Shown piece after piece: positions 59,200 through 64,000 of a stretch of 64,000 nucleotides of DNA (positions within the stretch are counted from its first letter, which is position 1; each line of letters starts with the position of its first letter). Position numbers and translations under genes: made by a program. The DNA comes from Heliocybe sulcata (Eukaryota > Basidiomycota > Agaricomycetes > Gloeophyllales > Gloeophyllaceae). Location of the stretch: assembly GCA_004369045.1 (NCBI GenBank), contig ML213503.1, positions 1,645,121 to 1,709,120 on the forward strand, written 5' to 3'. The notes below the pieces were generated by a model. The model worked only from the letters and a program-made list of their open reading frames with translations. It was not told where the DNA came from and ran no database searches.

Positions 59200-60386
59200 A
59201 TGTCTTCGAGTCTGGAGTCGATGCTCCTCTACGGCCCTGTTGAACCCGATATTAACGCAAACTTTTTCAATCGTCTATCTATCGAAATTATATTCACTAT
59301 AAGTAAACTCAGCAGGTCTTTATACAGCCGAGTCGAGAGCTATAAAGCTAAAACATGGAATATTGGAGCCTTTCTACACAAATGGTTTCCAGATCCAACA
59401 GCCTTTCGAAGGGTACTCTGCGACGCAGGGGCGGTTATAGCTGGTTCGCAAGCCTTGCAGTTCTTCAATCGCGAATGCTATCACGCTGTGCCAATGGACA
59501 TATACCTCCCTCCGGGCAGCGTCATCCCGGTTGGAACATATTTGTGTTCGATCGGCTACGTCCACTGGCACAAGTCATACCACACCAGATACCAAACATT
59601 CATCGAAACGGCGGTCACCATGACAGCGAGGAAGGTCCTACGAGGAAATGAGATCCGGGAGTCGAAGAACAACCTTGACTTAATCAGAACTCTCACATTC
59701 AGATGTCAGATAGGGTCGACGTTCAAGGAGATAGTACTACGTGTTGTGCATCCTTACCAGGTTCTTCGCCATATACTACATGCATCTCACTCTAGTGGGT
59801 CATTATACTCTCGGATTCGCTGTCATGTCTCACTGGTTCATCAGCTTGCGTAATGAACTTCATAGCATTCGATCGTGCTGTATCGGTCTTTCCAAATGCC
59901 ACCATGATTCATAGGACCACGTTCATGAACCAGGACAAGTGGTATCGATCTTACAAGGGCATGGACTGGCAAGAGAAGTACAAACGTCGTGGTTTCAAGA
60001 TCGCAGGTTGCAACGAGGGAGTACGCTCGACCTCCATCATACCAATAGGCATTTGGTCGACGGAAGATTCAGCGTGCTGGGCTGTCCACTTCCCACTGCT
60101 GCAGGAAGGTCCGTGATTCGCGTTGCTTCATCATCTTGTCCCAATTGATTATTCATCATATGCTAGAACCGGTTGATCCTACGGAGTTTCGAGTTGCAAG
60201 CGATCACCGACTTCAGTTTGAAGTGCTGGATTGGTCGAGCAACCTGACGCGACCGACCGCATACGTCCGTATCGCGGATCCATTTGTGATAAGGTGCGTT
60301 CTATATGGTACCTGCTTTTTCTTTTTCGGTAACAGCGCTTTTACAGTTCCATTCACTACGCGCGGTATGCCCTAGGAATCATATGA
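59200..60386 (+). CDS. Nucleotidyltransferase-like protein, 341 aa (member 2)
   Basis: Four exons: 59200-59794, 59845-60108, 60167-60293, 60347-60386; 1026 nt, 341 aa, all phases consistent. Paralogue of the gene at 52325-53416: IAGSQALQFFNREC at residues 80-93 matches the GS box, PMDIYLPPGS near 98-107 matches the DLDIYIP box but with Met in place of the first Asp, and the spliced block ILHASHSTCVMNFIAFDRAV then PNATMIHRTTF and KYKRRGFKIAG matches the second half. Member 2 therefore keeps the fold signature but probably lost one catalytic acidic residue. The far C-terminus (DPTEFRVASDHRLQFEVLDW) has no counterpart in member 1. No F-box-like N-terminus. Family unnamed; function unknown. Confidence 0.65.
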
Positions 60387-60650
60387 ACCCTTATCGCGCA
60401 GTACATGGATGCCGCCAAGTGAACCTTATAGACCGGCATACGGACTCAGTTCTACCGATAGCCTTAAGTCCGGGTGTTGTATGTTCGGCGGAGGGTATCT
60501 GATAAGGAATAAATGAAGGAATCGCGAAGCGAAGATACAGGCATTGTAACGAAAGGCATGTAGTATAGGTATACTTGACGTACATAGCTAAAAGAGTGTG
60601 TGATGTGGTGTAACAGCAATGAAAACGTGTATCGCCGGTGTTCCCGATCA

Positions 60651-61289
60651 TCAAATAGGAGGCAAAAAAGTACCTACTTCCGTTTCCCAATCGCGGCGTC
60701 CGATACCCATCAAGCACTTGAACTTCATCCAAACACTCACATCCGCCCACGCCCTATCGACTAACATATACATCTCCTCGCCAAATTCCACTCGACCGAC
60801 CGCATAGAGAACGTGCCGTCCTGAAGCGCCAATCAGACGCTGTATGGTCACGTGGTCTTTGGTGTAGATTACGGCCCATGTCCCTTTCCATTGCAACTCG
60901 ACAACCATTCCAACTTTGAGTAACTGTTTAGGGCAGTCGCATACCCTTATCATTCATGAGGCTGACGGTATGATCTGTACCATCACGACAGGCGACTCGG
61001 GGCACGGGTGGTCGGATAGCAGAGTGGATGATCCTTCGCATTGATTGCCGTCGGCATAATCCCGGTGCGATGAAGCCCCAAGAATGCGACTGATATATTC
61101 CGCATCATCCAGTGAATCACGGAGAAGCCGCCCTCGCACATACTAGTATATTGTTCAACAGGGCAATATGACTACAGTATGATTCATACTCACATTGAGT
61201 GGCCCGGATGATATATCTGAGTTTGCATCAACACGATGTGTTCGGATAGGTGAGGAAATGCGAAGCACAAGGCGACTCAAGTTCACCAT
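60651..61289 (-). CDS. Small protein of unknown function, 176 aa
   Basis: Assembled from three exons with introns 61143-61193 (51 nt, GTGAGT...ACTAG) and 60924-60980 (57 nt, GTACAG...AACAG). The second intron removes what would otherwise be a TGA followed by ATG in the same frame. Exon sum 531 nt. Start MVNLSRLVLRISSPIRTHRV; middle YVRGRLLRDSLDDAEYISRI; end block LLKVGMVVELQWKG, YTKDHVTIQRLIG, YMLVDRAWADVSVWMKFKC. The end block (hydrophobic strands, then VDRAWA..WMKF) looks like a conserved beta-barrel-type domain that I recall from unnamed Agaricomycete proteins, but I cannot name it. A TATATATA element lies about 70 bp upstream on the same strand. Confidence 0.55.
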
Positions 61290-61356
61290 GAGGGTAATAG
61301 CAGTAGAATAATAGTAGTTGGATAGCCCAGGGAGCGATCAGTGCATAGAAACAGCT

Positions 61357-61364
61357 GATATATA
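61357..61364 (-). promoter_or_regulatory. TATA box of the 176-aa protein gene
   Basis: Minus-strand TTATATATATC about 70 bp upstream of the start at 61289; supports that start. Confidence 0.4.
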
Positions 61365-61575
61365 TAAGCAGGCACGCCAGTGGGCTGGGTTACATTCCCT
61401 GGGTTCTCAGTCGCCGTCCTTTACGTTATTGATTCTAAGGGTCATCACATGAAATAGGTCTAACAACCCTAATTTCGGACATGCGTCATATATACGTCAG
61501 TCAACAATGGATCTTCCAAACAAATGGAGATACCCAGTGTTTGGAAGAACCAGAATTGACTGACTAGCTTTAGCA

Positions 61576-62050
61576 TCAGGCCTCAGGGACGATTGGCGTG
61601 TCCAATTGAGACCAACGGCGAGGTGCGGATCTCCCTTTCAGCTCACGGAAGCATGTAGACTTTAACACACAACCATAATAGTCTAGACCCGCTGCAAGTG
61701 GAACCATCCATGTTCGCTAGAAGGTATGAAGGTTCGCCGTTAGTAAATTTGGATAGTACACAAGTAGAAGCAGCACTCACGTTGTCGAACATTGCAGATT
61801 TCTGATACCCACCGACCACAATTGTAATAATCAAAGTCCAGTACAAAGTACTCCTCGAGGCATCACCTAGAGGGACTCCCTGAAGTAATGTACTGATCTC
61901 CAGATACCGAACTTGTAAGGGCTCCCCTTCAGCCACCTTCGCTTTCAGCCACCGTGACGTGACGTCACGTGTCACACAGAGCGGCCACTTGTCTTTTGCA
62001 CTTGTTGAAGGGTCCCTTAACCTGTTCCTCTTTGGAACTCCCTTCAACAA
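61576..62050 (-). CDS. Likely small spliced gene, frame ambiguous (partial model)
   Basis: An intron with all consensus parts (GTGAGTGCTGC ... CTAAC ... CTTCTAG, about 61727-61788) is flanked by coding-looking sequence in two frames. Frame A joins TLYWTLIITIVVGGYQKSAM and FDN to RTWMVPLAAGLDYYGCVLKS, ending RRWSQLDTPIVPEA at 61576. Frame B joins YFVLDFDYYNCGRWVSEICN to NMDGSTCSGSRLLWLCVKVY, ending MLP at about 61643. I cannot choose between them and no ATG is clear at the 5' side; upstream residues WPLCVTRDVTSRWLKAKVAE may belong to it. Unknown family. Confidence 0.35.
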
Positions 62051-62142
62051 CGTGCAGGTGAGCCCTTAGATATTAGTAGTGGATGTATCTAGTGCTCATG
62101 AGTGTATATATTTGCTTTGGAACTCCCTTCAACAACGTGCAG
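62030..62142. repeat. 28-bp direct repeat, two copies 85 bp apart
   Basis: An identical 28-bp unit (begins CTTTGGAACTCCCTTCAACA, ends ACGTGCAG) occurs at 62030-62057 and 62115-62142. A related inverted copy (GCACTTGTTGAAGGG, 61998-62014 region) faces the first unit, one base different plus a one-base bulge, so the locus can also form a stem. Could be the end of a small DNA transposon or a tandem duplication. Confidence 0.7.
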
Positions 62143-63598
62143 CCTTGCCAGCTCACTGGTTGTTAAGGTAGCCCTTACAGAACTGCAACTAACCTTGCTG
62201 CATCAGAGGGTATAGGATCGTGTTAGTCCGCACGAAAGATATACGAGACAGCGGCTTGTAAAGGTCAGCCAAGTCATTCCATGGCTTCGCCCGGGCACTC
62301 ATTAATATTTACTCCTGTTTGTGGCCAACCTTCACTACTATGCGCTCTTGCTCTCTGCGTCTGAGTGAATTCTGAGATTCCAATACTTATCGACTACACT
62401 ATGTGCTTCAGATACTCTATTGTCGGCCGGTGTATCGATGAATCGTCATACTAACACCGGATATGTGAGAACAGATACAAGGATCGGTTCTGTTTACAAG
62501 GTACCATATGATCAGCAGACGTAGGTGAAACCCGCTGATTAATCTGTTATACGAAGACGCGATGCCAACCACTACACAACTGTTGGACAGTTGACGAGCT
62601 ACGATAGGTCTGACTTCCTTGGTCGGAGTCTCGAAACAATGGGGCTGACATCTTTCCGCTGGCGACGATGAATACAACACTTAAGGTTTATTGCTGTGCT
62701 GGCCTTCGGAATGATGGTGGCGTTTAGGATTCCCCGGCTTCGCGAGCGGAGTGACTGACTTCTGAGCTGCCAAGAGAGCGAAGGAGGGACATCTACACGT
62801 CAACTAGCAAGAGCACGGCTTCGTCGATGGCACAGACTGAGGTCATCAGTGACAAAGCCGTCTGTAAGTAGTGTTTGAACTCTATCATATGATTTGCCTC
62901 TAATGCAACCGTGAACATTACGGTATGAAGGACCTCCGATGTACCTCGTTCAACTCCCGATGCCGAAGTTCACGGAGATGACGCGAAGTCACACCGGAAA
63001 GTTAGTTACAACTCTAATGGCTACTCTGAACGGATTCTTCGGTGACCTCGCCTCGAACTCTATAATGGCCACACGAGGTTGGAATATCTTAGGTGCGTGC
63101 CATTGTCAGAACATATTTGGATTTTCGATACCACCCTACTGCGACGTTATGCACAGAACTTCCTATCATGTATCGCCGCACGTTGACTGCATCAAACATC
63201 TGAGTCCGCTAGGAATCACCTTATGGACTGAGTGCACAATAGGGCACCATTGTTGATTGAAGACCTAGGTATGGCGATGCAAATAACAATTCCTTCATGA
63301 CTATGACCATAATAGTCGCTCTGGATTGTAACGGATAGGGAAATGTAGCAGATGGATTGCGATCAACCTCTGATCCAGTTCTAATAATGGTAGGTCTCCA
63401 TACCACAATGACCAGCCCAGGTCTCGCATCGCCGATTTTGGGTAATGCTAGCAGGAAGGCCAAACAACAATGCGACGACTGCCAGATCATACAAGATATA
63501 AAGACAATGTATAACACCGCGTCCGGCACATAGTGGACCGCTGTTCCAATTGCTCTCCCCTCACTCACCCTGTCTATGTCCAGGCTCTTACTCAGATT
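62143..63598. other. Intergenic, 1.4 kb, no supported gene
   Basis: One plus frame at 62939-63256 starts with ATG (MYLVQLPMPKFTEMTRSHTG) and runs 105 codons but has no recognisable pattern; a possible donor (GTGCGT at about 63093) suggests it could be an exon. Elsewhere only short frames. Confidence 0.35.
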
Positions 63599-64000
63599 AT
63601 GGATGAAGTTCGTTTCGAACTGATCCCATGGAAGCAGAAGACATGGCGTCAAGAGATCCCTTTCGTCGACGCCGTCAAGTCTTTGAGGTCGAACAAGCCT
63701 CTCATCACCTTGAATATTCACGGAGAAGTAACTACCCCCACAAGGCATTCGGCAAGTCGACTTATTATCGAGTATGTCAGACAGCTGATGTATACTTCAA
63801 GATTGAGTCTCTATTGGACGGCAATATTGCTACTTTTTGTCATGCAGGAATATGGGCGTTCGGCAATGAATATAGCACTGGAAATTTTGTACCTCGAGGA
63901 CAGCCTGTTCCGAATTCCGTTCCCGATACGAGAGCGTGAGTCACATGGAGTCAGTACTGCCGAACACTAACCACGAGTGTTTATTGGCAGAGTATTTGAG
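63599..64000 (+). CDS. Small protein of unknown function, 3' end beyond window (partial)
   Basis: Exon 63599-63727 encodes MDEVRFELIPWKQKTWRQEI ... SLRSNKPLITLNIHGE; an intron of 53 nt (63728-63780, GTAACT...GTCAG) leads to TADVYFKIESLLDGNIATFC then HAGIWAFGNEYSTGNFVPRG and PNSVPDTRA; a second intron (GTGAGT ... ACTAAC ... GGCAG, about 63939-63992) enters the last bases of the window. Good splice signals and matching phase support a gene. An N-terminal extension is possible. Not recognised. Confidence 0.5.

Noticed and set aside
60951-60956. TGA directly followed by ATG in the same minus frame, first read as a second broken gene
   Set aside because: A 57-nt phase-0 intron (60924-60980) removes both codons and joins two conserved-looking blocks.
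1-64000. Retroelements, LTRs, CRISPR arrays, rRNA genes
   Set aside because: No reverse transcriptase, integrase, capsid or long terminal repeats, no regular spaced repeats and no rRNA sequence were recognised.

Overview
The window is nuclear DNA of a filamentous basidiomycete, most likely an Agaricomycete. Genes are packed on both strands, nearly every one is split by introns of about 46-68 nt with GT(A/G)(A/G)G donors and CTRAY branch points, and the products are fungal housekeeping proteins together with Agaricomycete-style families (Pal1, UROD/MetE-like proteins, single-pass PPxY membrane proteins, F-box and LAMMER-like kinase genes). No rRNA, tRNA, CRISPR array, retroelement or intact transposon could be supported. 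For the PP2C, desaturase, RAD51, SER3, HIS7, RPL13, RPS16, Pal1, mS35 and several small genes I placed the splice sites by hand, and the exon sums come out as whole codons.

Left part (1-16.4 kb): the 5' end of a secreted acid-phosphatase-like gene leaving the window on the minus strand; a mitochondrial-type PP2C; a YwrD-type gamma-glutamyltransferase; a DHA1 drug/polyamine MFS transporter; WDR8/WRAP73 (spindle pole); TAF5 (TFIID); a conserved fungal protein of unknown function; and a single-pass membrane protein with a PPxY tail.

Middle (16.8-52 kb) is a core block: a disordered unknown protein; two tandem MetE-barrel paralogues with a newly assembled 77-aa gene between them; RPL13; a delta-8 sphingolipid desaturase; Pal1; RAD51 with two MluI cell-cycle boxes in its promoter; divergent SER3 and HIS7; divergent mitochondrial uL4 and cytosolic RPS16; a flavin monooxygenase divergent from mS35; septin CDC3; importin MTR10; succinate-CoA ligase alpha LSC1; and a RAP1-like telomere protein.

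Right part (52-64 kb) looks accessory. It has longer gaps, lower coding density and fast-evolving families: two diverged members of a family with a nucleotidyltransferase-like GS...DLD signature, a LAMMER-like kinase, an F-box gene with one in-frame TGA, three small spliced genes of unknown function, and a local direct/inverted repeat. The most unusual signals are a perfect 15-bp hairpin over a 5' splice site in the desaturase gene, the micro-exons that encode its second histidine box, the GC-AG intron of RAD51, and the nucleotidyltransferase-like family.
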